From NCBI GenBank assembly GCA_947259045.1, contig CAMYKZ010000068.1, forward strand, positions 1 to 37,891: a DNA stretch of 37,891 bases, in the 5' to 3' direction. Shown here piece after piece: positions 16,974-24,449 of this stretch (its first letter is position 1; every line of letters starts with the position of its first letter). The position numbers and the translations under genes are program-made. Under the pieces are notes generated by a model. That model saw nothing but the letters and a program-made list of their open reading frames with translations, made no database searches and was not told the origin of the DNA. This DNA comes from an uncultured Afifella sp. Lineage in GTDB: Bacteria > Pseudomonadota > Alphaproteobacteria > Rhizobiales > Afifellaceae.

Positions 16974-16979
16974 TATAAT
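16974..16979 (+). promoter_or_regulatory. Possible -10 box for the HNH nuclease gene
   Basis: A perfect TATAAT lies 50 bases before the start at 17030, but no good -35 hexamer is found 16-18 bases upstream (CAAGAC at best). Confidence 0.3.
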
Positions 16980-17029
16980 GGCGGAAGAAAAGGGAATCAC
17001 GGTGTTACACCAAGGGTTCATATTAAAGG

Positions 17030-17593
17030 ATGACGATACACGCTGCCACATCGCCTGAGGCCCATCCGGCCCTTGTCCTGAACGCCGATTTCCGGCCGCT
17101 CAGCTATTATCCCTTGTCCTTGTGGTCCTGGCAGGATGCCATCAAGGCGGTGTTTCTCGATCGCGTGAATATCGTTTCTGAATATGATTTTGCCGTGCAC
17201 AGCCCGAGCTTCGAAATGCAGCTGCCGAGCGTGGTTTCGCTGAAGAGTTATGTTCAACCATCGCGCAATCCCGCCTTTACCCGTTTTAACGTGTTCCTGC
17301 GCGACCGGTTCGAATGTGTCTATTGCGGCTGCGGCGACGATCTGACCTTCGATCATCTGGTCCCGCGCTCGCGCGGCGGCCAGACCACCTGGACCAATGT
17401 CATCACTGCGTGCGCGCCGTGCAATCTGCGCAAGAGTGACAAGATGTGCAAAGACATCGCCATGTGGCCGCGCCATCAGCCCTATGAGCCGACGATCTAC
17501 GACCTGCACAATGCCGGCCGCCAGTTCCCGCCCAACTTTCTGCACGAAAGCTGGATGGATTATCTCTATTGGGATACCGAACTGGAGCCGTAG
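17030..17593 (+). CDS. HNH endonuclease
   Basis: This 187-residue protein belongs to the bacterial group with a conserved N-terminus (LVLNADFRPLSYYPLSLWSW) ahead of a zinc-bound HNH nuclease fold. Zinc ligands are Cys96 and Cys99 (CVYC) and Cys128 and Cys131 (CAPC). The active site is Asp108-His109 (FDHLVPRSRGG) and Asn123. This family is widespread and single-copy in Hyphomicrobiales, not tied to mobile elements, and its role is unknown. The ATG at 17030 is the first possible in frame (a TAA precedes it); AAGG sits only one base upstream, an unusual SD spacing. The gene ends at a terminator-like inverted repeat shared with the convergent gene. Confidence 0.92.
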   Translation: MTIHAATSPEAHPALVLNADFRPLSYYPLSLWSWQDAIKAVFLDRVNIVSEYDFAVHSPSFEMQLPSVVSLKSYVQPSRNPAFTRFNVFLRDRFECVYCGCGDDLTFDHLVPRSRGGQTTWTNVITACAPCNLRKSDKMCKDIAMWPRHQPYEPTIYDLHNAGRQFPPNFLHESWMDYLYWDTELEP

Positions 17594-17605
17594 GTTTGAC
17601 AACGT

Positions 17606-18700
17606 TCAGGACAGAAAAATCGCCGCCGCGTCCGCTTCACTGAGACGCGGCGGTTTTTCGATCGGTGTGGCGATCTCGACGGGCTTTCCTTCCGCGCTGC
17701 CATCGATGATGGCGATCATCACCTCAAGCCCATGCAGGGCCAGTTGCCCGCTTGCGCGGTGGGGCGCGCCGGTTCGCACGGCGCGGGCCAGTTCGGCAAC
17801 GCCCAGGCCGCGATAATTGGCAACCTGCGGCGCATCGCCCGGCCAGTTGGGCCGGCCAAGCGGCATCGTTGTCGAATCCTGCTCAGACCAGTCGCCGCCG
17901 CGTTCGCTCAAAAAGACCGCGCCGCCAAAAAAATTCGGATCGGCGAGCCGCATCGAACCCTCCGAACCGTAGAGCTCAAGCTTCGGATGGCCATGGGCCC
18001 AGACATCCCAGCTGGCGGCGAACATGATCATTGCGCCATTGGCAAATTCCAGCAGCGCGTGGGCTGTCGTCGGCGTCTCTACAGCGATCGCGTCGCCAGT
18101 GCGCGGGCCTTCGGCGGTGACGATCCGCTCGGCGAAACCGCTGGAGGTGACGGAGCGCACACGGGCCACCGGTCCGATGAGGTTGATCAAAGCGTTGAGA
18201 TAATAGGGCGCCATGTCCAGCACCGGCCCGCCGCCCGGCTTGAAGAAGAATTCCGGATCAGGGTGCCAGTGTTCCATGCCGTGCGACAGGATAAAGGCGG
18301 AACCGCTCAGCGCCTGCCCGATCAGGAACGTATCCGGCGCAGAGCCGAGCAATAGGCCGCGCTGCTCCGCTTCCGCGACGATGCCCTTGGCGCTTGCCAT
18401 GTCGATTGACAGCGGCTTTTCGGAAAATACGTGCTTTCCGGCCGAAAGTGCATCCAGTGTCACGGCGGCATGGGCCGCGGGCACCGTCAGATTGACGATG
18501 ATATCCACGTCATCGCGCTTCAGCAGATCGTCGACCGGCAATGCCGGGACACCGAATGCGCCTGCCTGGGCCTTCGCCGCAGGCGCGTGCCGGTCGGCAA
18601 CGCCACGCACCGCCAGGCCGGCAAAATGCGGCAGGTTTTGCAGATAGATGCCGGAAATGTTGCCGCAACCGATCAGGCCGACGCCAAGTGCCTCGCTCAT
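17606..18700 (-). CDS. Gfo/Idh/MocA family NAD(P)-dependent oxidoreductase
   Basis: This 364-residue sugar or polyol dehydrogenase has an N-terminal Rossmann domain (GVGLIGCGNISGIYLQ), the family's FSEKPLSIDMASA segment with the catalytic Lys, and a C-terminal alpha/beta domain with GGGPVLDMAPYYLNAL (the conserved D-x-x-x-Y/H region). Substrate cannot be told from sequence. It overlaps the isomerase gene by four bases (ATGA), so the two are coupled and probably act on the same sugar, for example oxidation followed by isomerisation or epimerisation. Its last codons contain the shared terminator. Confidence 0.92.
   Translation of the reverse strand: MSEALGVGLIGCGNISGIYLQNLPHFAGLAVRGVADRHAPAAKAQAGAFGVPALPVDDLLKRDDVDIIVNLTVPAAHAAVTLDALSAGKHVFSEKPLSIDMASAKGIVAEAEQRGLLLGSAPDTFLIGQALSGSAFILSHGMEHWHPDPEFFFKPGGGPVLDMAPYYLNALINLIGPVARVRSVTSSGFAERIVTAEGPRTGDAIAVETPTTAHALLEFANGAMIMFAASWDVWAHGHPKLELYGSEGSMRLADPNFFGGAVFLSERGGDWSEQDSTTMPLGRPNWPGDAPQVANYRGLGVAELARAVRTGAPHRASGQLALHGLEVMIAIIDGSAEGKPVEIATPIEKPPRLSEADAAAIFLS
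17623..17658. terminator. Bidirectional terminator inside the 3' end of the oxidoreductase gene
   Basis: A perfect 10-bp stem (CCGCCGCGTC at 17623-17632 with GACGCGGCGG at 17644-17653) is followed by TTTTT on the plus strand and by a T-rich run (complement of AAAAAT) on the minus strand. It would stop both the HNH transcript and the convergent dehydrogenase transcript, while itself coding for the last residues of the latter. Confidence 0.75.
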
Positions 18701-19452
18701 CGGAACCAGCCTGAAACATTTGCCAGCGACCGGCGGGCGAAACGCTCGAAATCGGCTGGATTGTCATGCTCCAGAACGACCAGTTCGGCCCGGGTCGCTC
18801 TCATCATCGGCAACAGGTACGGCCAGTCGATGATTCCATGGCCGGCATCGGCCCAGCCGTCCTCGTTTGCATTGTCACCTGTCGGCGCAAGATCCTTCAG
18901 GTGCAGTGCGACGACACGGTCACCATATTCTTTCAGCCAGTCAACTGACTTTACTCCTGTACGCTCCAACCAGCCGATATCCGCCTGCCACGCGAGCGCG
19001 GGCACGGCGTCGAGGATCAGCGCCATTGGCATATCGCCTTCCGGCGTCGGCGAAAATTCGAAATCATGATTGTGCCATGCCAGCCGCAGGTCGTGAGCTG
19101 AATAGACCGCCTGAAGCACCGCAAGCCGGCGGCCCAATGCGCGCCAGCCGGCGCTGTCGGGCGGTCGGTCATCGGGTGCGATAAAGGGCACAATGAGCAA
19201 TTCGGCGCCGATTGTCCTTGCCTTTGTCACAACGGCTTCAGCATCGCCTCGCAGAACATCGAGCCCGACATGGCAGGACGGGGCGGCCAGATTATGCCTT
19301 GCCAGCGCATCAGCGAGCCCGCCGGCATCGTCGAACAATGCGCCATAGGGCTCCACATTTGAGTAACCGAGGGCGGCAAGCAGGCCCAATTGCTCTTCAA
19401 GCGAACCGTGATTGCGGGCCGAGTATAGCTGACAGGAAATGCGGACCGTCAT
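18697..19452 (-). CDS. Sugar phosphate isomerase/epimerase (AP endonuclease 2-like TIM barrel)
   Basis: This 251-residue xylose-isomerase-like TIM barrel starts MTVRISCQLYSARNHGSLEEQL. Metal-binding motifs are seen in SNVEPYG (Glu), LAWHNHDFEF (His, Asp/Glu), QADIGWL (Asp), VVALHLKD (His) and LVVLEHDNP (Glu). Members include inosose, xylulose and 2-keto-myo-inositol isomerases. It lies nine bases after the DsbB-type gene and overlaps the dehydrogenase gene by four, so it is in the middle of a minus-strand operon. No transporter is linked to this pair. Confidence 0.9.
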   Translation of the reverse strand: MTVRISCQLYSARNHGSLEEQLGLLAALGYSNVEPYGALFDDAGGLADALARHNLAAPSCHVGLDVLRGDAEAVVTKARTIGAELLIVPFIAPDDRPPDSAGWRALGRRLAVLQAVYSAHDLRLAWHNHDFEFSPTPEGDMPMALILDAVPALAWQADIGWLERTGVKSVDWLKEYGDRVVALHLKDLAPTGDNANEDGWADAGHGIIDWPYLLPMMRATRAELVVLEHDNPADFERFARRSLANVSGWFR

Positions 19453-19461
19453 CGCCGCTGA

Positions 19462-20013
19462 TCAGCCGGCCGGCTGACGGAGTTTCGCCAGACTGGTGAT
19501 TTCAAGCCTGGTGATTGCAAGCCCGGTGATCGCAAGTCCGGCCAGCAGCAGCGAAACCACCACATTCCAGCCGGCGAATGACAGACCAAGGAACCGCCAG
19601 ACGGCGTCGGTGCAGCTTGGCGCGGTTTCATTCTGCAGGCTGCCCAGAATGTCGCCGCCAATATTGCCGGCGCCCGAACAGCTTGCCGGACCGTCCCAGA
19701 ACTTCCATTCAATGCCGGAATGATAGGTTCCAAGCCCGACATTGTAGAGCGCCAGCAGCGCCAGCGCGGCAAACAGCGCCATGACCGGCATCCGCGGTGC
19801 GTTCATCATCAGCGCCGCCACCGTCACAGCCGCCAGTGGTGCGCCGATATAATAAGGCGTTCGCTGCATCAGGCAGAGCGCGCAGGGCTGATAACCGCCA
19901 ATATGCTCAAAACCCAGCGCTCCGAGGATTGTCACCGCCGCCAGCAGCAGAAACGCCAGCGCCAGTTGGACCGGCCGGGCCTGGTTGAGAAAGGGCAAGG
20001 ACAATGCAGACAT
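19462..20013 (-). CDS. DsbB family disulfide bond formation protein
   Basis: This 183-residue inner-membrane protein would reoxidise a periplasmic DsbA-type thiol oxidase and pass electrons to quinone. It has four predicted helices. The first active pair is Cys44/Cys47 (YQPCALCLMQRTPYYIG, the DsbB signature), and the periplasmic pair is Cys112/Cys134. The C-terminus is unusual: GLAITGLAITRLEITSL is an in-frame repeat coded by a 15-bp tandem repeat (19493-19537), extending the last helix. Only 11 bases separate it from the YqaA-type gene upstream. Confidence 0.92.
   Translation of the reverse strand: MSALSLPFLNQARPVQLALAFLLLAAVTILGALGFEHIGGYQPCALCLMQRTPYYIGAPLAAVTVAALMMNAPRMPVMALFAALALLALYNVGLGTYHSGIEWKFWDGPASCSGAGNIGGDILGSLQNETAPSCTDAVWRFLGLSFAGWNVVVSLLLAGLAITGLAITRLEITSLAKLRQPAG
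19493..19537. repeat. 15-bp tandem repeat, three copies, within the dsbB-type gene
   Basis: Plus-strand units are CTGGTGATTTCAAGC, CTGGTGATTGCAAGC and CCGGTGATCGCAAGT. Being a multiple of three, the repeat adds five residues per copy (x-L-x-I-T) to the end of the last membrane helix of the DsbB-type protein without breaking the frame. Confidence 0.85.
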
Positions 20014-20024
20014 TTTCGAACGCC

Positions 20025-20606
20025 TCAGATGATATATTTTACCAGCGCGAAGCCGCCGATCAATACCGCCAGCGAGACAGTAAACACCAGCCCGAGCCGC
20101 TGTTCGATGAACTCGCGCACCGGCGGCCCGAAATAATAGATCAGTCCGGCCACGGCATAAAACCGGATACTGCGCGCCACAATACTGGCCACAATGAAAA
20201 CCACAAAAGACAATTTCGTCGCACCGGATGCGATGGTGATCACTTTAAAGGGAAACGGCGTCAATCCGGCGATCAGCACCGCCCAGGCGCCCCATTCATT
20301 GTATTTGGCCGCAAAAGCCTCGAACTTAGCGCCGTAACCATAGAAATTCAGAATCGGTTCGGCGACGGCTTCAAACAGTAACGCACCGATGGCGTAGCCC
20401 AACATCGCGCCAAGCACCGAGGCGGCAGTGCAGACGAAAGCATACCACCATGCCCTGGCGCGCTCCGACAGCACCATCGGGATCAGCAGGGCATCGGGCG
20501 GGATCGGAAAGACGGAGCTTTCCACAAACGACACGAAAGCCAGCGCCTTGTCGGCATGGCGGCTGGCCGCCAGGTTCATGGTCCAGTCATAGAGTGCGCG
20601 CAGCAT
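20025..20606 (-). CDS. YqaA family membrane protein (DedA/SNARE-associated superfamily)
   Basis: This 193-residue integral membrane protein has about five hydrophobic segments. It carries FVSFVESSVFPIPPDALLIPMVL, the DedA/VTT-domain entry motif (E-x-x-x-P-x-P-x-D/E), and GLTPFPFKVITIASGATKLSF, the family's G-x-x-R/P-F segment. Such proteins are thought to transport or scramble lipids and support envelope homeostasis. The reading frame starts at 20606 (MLRALYDWTMNLAASRHADK). It precedes dsbB by 11 bases in the operon. Confidence 0.9.
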   Translation of the reverse strand: MLRALYDWTMNLAASRHADKALAFVSFVESSVFPIPPDALLIPMVLSERARAWWYAFVCTAASVLGAMLGYAIGALLFEAVAEPILNFYGYGAKFEAFAAKYNEWGAWAVLIAGLTPFPFKVITIASGATKLSFVVFIVASIVARSIRFYAVAGLIYYFGPPVREFIEQRLGLVFTVSLAVLIGGFALVKYII

Positions 20607-20714
20607 GAAGGGCGATTCCGGTTTTGCCGTCGGTTGAACGGTCCCGCCGATAGCCCGATTCCGGTTAACATACCAGTAAGGATTGTCGTTTCGCCATCCT
20701 GAGGCAGATGATAC

Positions 20715-21554
20715 TCAATCCGGCCTGACGGCAAACGGCGCGCCCGGATCGATATCCAGCACAACCCGCTGCGGCTCGACGAGGGCCATTTCATGCATGC
20801 ACAACCAGCGATCGTCTGGCGTCAGCCCCTGAACCGTGTGGCCGTTATCGATAACGTCGCCGTTCTCCAGCAGGTAACCGGCAAGCGACTGCAGCAGACC
20901 GGCAACCGCCGCCGGTTCAAGGCCGCGGAAACTCATCTGCAGGTCCGTCAGTCCGAGTGCCCCGAGACCGAGCGTGTCCATGACCATCTCGCCCCCGGTT
21001 CCTTCCAGGTTGAACAATCTGACATTGCTGAAACCGTAGACCGGATTGGCGCTCTGTTCCGGTTCGGCAAGGATTGCGGCCGCCTTTTCCGCGTCGACAA
21101 GCTGCTGGGTCTGCGGCCAGTGGATCAGATCCGGCTGCATGATGTCGAGCGCTGCGAGCAAGCCGCCTGCGATGATCCGCCGGCGGTCCTTTTGCGGCAG
21201 GGTCGACGACATCAGATTGATCATCCCCAGCGAATAATTGCAGGTTTCAAGCCGTGCCGCAGTATCATCCGTATCCCAGCTTTGCTTCAAGGCATCCTCA
21301 AAGCTCGCCGGGTCGGCCGGATCGTCGGTGTGCAGAAACGCAAGCTGCGCGCAGACAGTCGCATCCTGCAGTTCGACCGGAAAATCGCGCAGGAAAAACA
21401 GATGCGCCTTTTCCTCGTCGGCAGCCGCCGGACTGTCGACACTGCCGAGCCGCCGCCCGAGCGCGTCATTCAGCCCCAGAACGTCGAACCGGAAAGGATC
21501 GCGCGACAGGAACTGAAGCGGATAGGCCGGGCTGAAGATCGCATTGTCGTCCAT
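20715..21554 (-). CDS. Hypothetical protein, DUF4261-like C-terminal domain
   Basis: This 279-residue soluble protein has no signal peptide. The C-terminal half (TLGLGALGLTDLQMSFRGLE..., then a helix, YLLENGDVIDNGHTVQG) resembles the DUF4261 domain, in which a 'G-L-x-x-L-G-L-x-x-L' turn precedes a helix and a 'x-x-G-D-T-V/I' end. The N-terminal half (DPFRFDVLGLNDAL) is not recognised. The match is from memory and of moderate strength; function is unknown. It is the first gene of the minus-strand series and lies 108 bases before the YqaA-type gene. Confidence 0.7.
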   Translation of the reverse strand: MDDNAIFSPAYPLQFLSRDPFRFDVLGLNDALGRRLGSVDSPAAADEEKAHLFFLRDFPVELQDATVCAQLAFLHTDDPADPASFEDALKQSWDTDDTAARLETCNYSLGMINLMSSTLPQKDRRRIIAGGLLAALDIMQPDLIHWPQTQQLVDAEKAAAILAEPEQSANPVYGFSNVRLFNLEGTGGEMVMDTLGLGALGLTDLQMSFRGLEPAAVAGLLQSLAGYLLENGDVIDNGHTVQGLTPDDRWLCMHEMALVEPQRVVLDIDPGAPFAVRPD

Positions 21555-21713
21555 TGTGCGCTCTGTCCTGTCTGGTTTTCAAGTTGTGTCTTGATTACGG
21601 GAGGCCCGGCGCCGAAGCGGGGAGGATCGGCCGTCAGAGTAGCCAAAGATTATCGGCAATCCGTTAAGAGCCCTATGCGGCGGCAATTTGTCGCCAAACC
21701 GGCGACTTCACTG

Positions 21714-21741
21714 TTGACCGCAGCATTTCCCGGCCTATAGT
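21714..21741 (+). promoter_or_regulatory. Promoter of tRNA-Leu
   Basis: TTGACC (21714-21719) and TATAGT (21736-21741) are separated by 16 bases and match five of six consensus bases each. Transcription would start around 21748, ten bases ahead of the tRNA. Confidence 0.75.
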
Positions 21742-21757
21742 CCGCCCCGATTTGAGG

Positions 21758-21844
21758 GCCCCTGTGGCGGAACTGGTAGACGCGGCAGACTCAAAATCTG
21801 TTGCCCGCAAGGGCGTGCTGGTTCGAGTCCGGCCAGGGGCACCA
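21758..21844 (+). tRNA. tRNA-Leu(CAA)
   Basis: The 87-base gene has the acceptor stem GCCCCTG paired with CAGGGGC, the class II long variable arm (TTGCCCGCAAGGGCGT), T-arm GGTTCGAGTCC and encoded CCA at the 3' end. The anticodon loop CTCAAAA gives anticodon CAA, reading UUG leucine codons. A strong promoter lies just upstream. Confidence 0.97.
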
Positions 21845-22095
21845 ATATCCCAAAGAGCCAAATGCGGTCATGAAGACCGGCCGGGCTTTGCCAAGCGTGC
21901 GCCACAGGCAGCACGGAACCACCCAAACGCTCCGATGTTGCAGGAATGTCACCGATAGGCTCTGTTCGCCTGGAAGCAATGATCACTATCGCCCGCTACG
22001 CAAGAACGACGCGTCCCCGCCCGCAGCGGGCAATTGCGGTGAAGGTGCTGTTCGTTGTAAACATTCCGCCCGCTTGTTTTTAGAGGAGACGCAGC

Positions 22096-22488
22096 ATGGA
22101 CCGATTCACGGGCGGTTGCCTGTGCGGCAACGTCCGAATTGTGGCGTCGGGACTTCCATACCGGGTCGGCCTTTGTCACTGTCTCGACTGCCGCAAGCAT
22201 CATGGGGCGCTTTTTCACGCTTCCGCGGTGTTTCCTCAGGATGCGGTGACGGTCGATGGCGAAACACGCGACTACGCCGGGCGGTTTTTCTGTCCCCGCT
22301 GCGGCTCGTCCGTATTCGCACGCACCGCAGACGAAATCGAAGTGAACGTAGGATCCCTGGATGCCCCTGACCAACTGATGCCAACCTACGAAAGCTGGAT
22401 CGTCCGTCGCGAGTCCTGGTTGCCGCCGTTTCCGCTCACGAGACGATACGACCGCGATCGTGACGTCATAAGCCGCTTTGAGGAATAG
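22096..22488 (+). CDS. GFA/CENP-V domain zinc protein
   Basis: This 130-residue protein is a single GFA-type domain (glutathione-dependent formaldehyde-activating enzyme-like). Zinc ligands are visible as Cys8 and Cys10 (GGCLCGNV), Cys27, Cys29 and Cys32 (LCHCLDC) and Cys66 and Cys69 (FCPRCGSSVF). Most members of this family are not proven formaldehyde enzymes, so a role in S-hydroxymethyl-glutathione formation is only possible. GAGGAG lies about eight bases before the ATG. The gene stands alone, 251 bases after tRNA-Leu. Confidence 0.92.
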   Translation: MDRFTGGCLCGNVRIVASGLPYRVGLCHCLDCRKHHGALFHASAVFPQDAVTVDGETRDYAGRFFCPRCGSSVFARTADEIEVNVGSLDAPDQLMPTYESWIVRRESWLPPFPLTRRYDRDRDVISRFEE

Positions 22489-22844
22489 ATCTTACCAGTT
22501 CGGGTTATTTTGCCCCTTTCCAGCCATATAGAATGTACATCTCCGCGATCTACTGATTGGAAAAACGACCTAACAACAGCCCATGGCCACTGCGTCCTCA
22601 AGGGTTGGGACAGTAAACTTCTGTTTGACGAAGCGCTTGTTCGACGTCCGCTCAGAGTCACTTTGCCGCTTTTCCGGTCTGTCAAATCGACGGTGAAACT
22701 TCACCCATGACCGGTCATTCGGATGAACACATTGCCGATCAAGGCACAATCGGGATTCAAGCTCACAGGGGCTTCGTTCATCAAGCTCGCCGCAATCAGA
22801 CGGTGGCCAGGTGTTTATTAAGTCCGCGTCCTGGAATTCAGAAC
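22489..22844. other. Gap of about 356 bases without a supported gene
   Basis: Between the GFA gene and the DUF1428 gene no frame resembles a known protein. Small frames exist on both strands, the longest being 22510-22710 (+) and 22386-22685 (-, which overlaps the GFA gene), but they show no SD or domain. The base composition is a little more AT-rich than in the flanks. It may hold the decayed remains of a gene, but I cannot identify one. Confidence 0.5.
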
Positions 22845-23198
22845 CTATTCCTCAAACACGGTTTCAAACCGGCCAAAGATCATTCGCTTGCCGTCAAACG
22901 GCATCTGCATGGTCTCAGGTTTCATGCGCTCGTCCGCCATGATCTTTTCCCAGCCCTTCGCCTGGGCCTCCTTGGAAGGCCACACGATCCACGAGAAAAC
23001 CACTGTCTCGTCGGCTTCCTTTTTCACCGCCATCGGAAACGAGGTCAGCTTGCCGTCAGGCACATCATCGCCCCAGTTCTCCACCACCTTCAGCGCGCCA
23101 TGCTCCTTGAAGATCCTTGCCGTATCGCGGGCATGGTCTATGTACCGCTGCTTGTTCGCATTCGGCACCGCCGCCACAAATCCGTCAACATAAGTCAT
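22845..23198 (-). CDS. DUF1428 family protein (YbaA-like)
   Basis: This 117-residue cytoplasmic protein begins MTYVDGFVAAVPNANKQRYI and contains WGDDVPDGKLTSFPMAVK and VVFSWIVWPSKEAQAKGWEK, all typical of DUF1428, a dimeric alpha-beta barrel (ferredoxin-like) family of unknown function. A GGGAAG SD lies upstream of the start at 23198. It is the third gene of a minus-strand group with the SRPBCC and VOC genes, a combination often found together in proteobacteria. Confidence 0.92.
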   Translation of the reverse strand: MTYVDGFVAAVPNANKQRYIDHARDTARIFKEHGALKVVENWGDDVPDGKLTSFPMAVKKEADETVVFSWIVWPSKEAQAKGWEKIMADERMKPETMQMPFDGKRMIFGRFETVFEE

Positions 23199-23245
23199 AA
23201 CCGTTCTTCCCTTTCACTCACTGTCGAAGTCACCCACTATCAAGG

Positions 23246-23725
23246 TCACTCGCCATCAAATGCTGCCTGAAGTGCAGCAATATCGATCTTTTTCATGTCC
23301 ATCATGGCGGCCATGGCCCGTCCGGCCGCTGCCCGGTCATCCGCTGCCAGCAGCCGCGGCAGTGCCTCCGGCACGATCTGCCACGACACGCCAAACCTGT
23401 CCTTGAGCCACCCGCACATGCCTTCCGCCCCGCCATCGGCAGTCAGCGCATCCCACAGCCTGTCGGTTTCGGCCTGGTCCCTTGTCAGCACGGAAATTGA
23501 TGCCGCTTCGGAATGGTTGAACTGCGGACCACCATTGAGGATCATCATCGGCGCACCGGCGAGCGTGAATTCCACCACCAGCGGCGGCTGATCCGGCTTT
23601 TGATGCACGACATTCTCAATCAGACTGTCAGGCAGCAGAGACACGTAGAATTGCGCGGCCTCTTCGCCGTTGCCGTCAAACCAAAAACAGGTTCGCACCT
23701 TTGCGCTGAACTCCACCGCACTCAC
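23246..23725 (-). CDS. VOC family protein (PhnB-like)
   Basis: This 159-residue protein has the vicinal-oxygen-chelate fold, with CFWFDGNGEEAAQFYVSLLPDS near the N-terminus, APMMILNGGPQFNHSEAAS in the middle, and GWLKDRFGVSWQIVPEALP at the end. That is the PhnB/3-demethylubiquinone methyltransferase-like subgroup, which does not contain a methyltransferase. No catalytic role is known. Its ATG overlaps the stop of the SRPBCC gene by four bases, so the two are translationally coupled. Confidence 0.9.
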   Translation of the reverse strand: MSAVEFSAKVRTCFWFDGNGEEAAQFYVSLLPDSLIENVVHQKPDQPPLVVEFTLAGAPMMILNGGPQFNHSEAASISVLTRDQAETDRLWDALTADGGAEGMCGWLKDRFGVSWQIVPEALPRLLAADDRAAAGRAMAAMMDMKKIDIAALQAAFDGE

Positions 23726-24213
23726 CTCCCACTGGTTCGTCTGGCCAGTTCATCGAGCTGAGCCGCCGCGGCGCTCCAGCCCTGTTCGAACCCCATGTCG
23801 AGATGTTTCTGCTTGTCTTCTTGTGAAGTATGGCGGGCGCCCCAGACCATTTTTGTCTCCCCCCCGCCATGATCGGAAAGCTGCACATAGCCGGTCATGA
23901 ACGGGTTGGCGCGGGGTATGAACCCTTCCGAATAACCGTCGGTGAAGGTCAGCCGCTCGCGCGGCACGACCTCCAGCAGGCACCCGACAACCTCGTGGCG
24001 CTCGCCCTCGTTCGGGCCCTGCATGACACAATTCATCCGCCCGCCGGGCCTGAGATCGATTTCCGCACTCGTCACCGTCCACGGCGCCGGGCAGTACCAT
24101 TGCATGAGCAGATCCGGTTCGCTCCAGCACCGCCACACCACGTCGCGCGGCGCAGCGATCACCCGTTCGATCTCCAGCGTGAATTCCTCATTCTCCTTGT
24201 CCTGCACGCCCAT
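23722..24213 (-). CDS. SRPBCC/AHSA1 domain protein
   Basis: This 163-residue START-like protein contains the AHSA1 signatures ERVIAAPRDVVWRCWSEPDLLMQW, PGGRMNCVM and a C-terminal GFEQGWSAAAAQLDELA helix. Such proteins bind hydrophobic ligands in a deep pocket; the ligand here is unknown. GGAGG lies eight bases before the ATG at 24213. It heads the operon with the VOC and DUF1428 genes. In many relatives an ArsR-type repressor gene precedes this group; here only non-coding DNA does. Confidence 0.92.
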   Translation of the reverse strand: MGVQDKENEEFTLEIERVIAAPRDVVWRCWSEPDLLMQWYCPAPWTVTSAEIDLRPGGRMNCVMQGPNEGERHEVVGCLLEVVPRERLTFTDGYSEGFIPRANPFMTGYVQLSDHGGGETKMVWGARHTSQEDKQKHLDMGFEQGWSAAAAQLDELARRTSGR

Positions 24214-24407
24214 CGCTCAAGCCTCCATCGCACGACCGCCGGCTGAAGACGTCCTGCAGCCGGCATCAGGCAAACTCAGAAACGCCGCCTTCTGGCGGGG
24301 TTTCCTTACCGCTTATGCAGCGGACCGTTCAACTGGCTGGCAATATACCGGAATTGCGGCAAATGTGTTACGCGGCTGCAGGCACAATCACGAATTACAG
24401 GGATATT

Positions 24408-24421
24408 TTATATATATATCT
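24408..24421. other. Short AT-rich tract in the gap 24214-24449
   Basis: TTTTATATATATAT stands out in this GC-rich region between the dehydrogenase end and the SRPBCC gene start. It could contribute to a promoter reading leftward, but it lies about 195 bases from the start codon and no good -35 is seen. Confidence 0.3.
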
Positions 24422-24449
24422 GAGCGGGATACTGGCTCGGCCAATCGAT

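Noticed and set aside
21673..21958. Small frames on both strands across tRNA-Leu (for example with GAPGRTRTSTPLRATDFESA)
   Set aside because: These are the well-known false translations of tRNA genes; the DNA is tRNA-Leu(CAA).
22386..22685. 99-residue minus-strand frame in the gap after the GFA gene
   Set aside because: It overlaps the GFA gene, has no SD and no recognisable domain.
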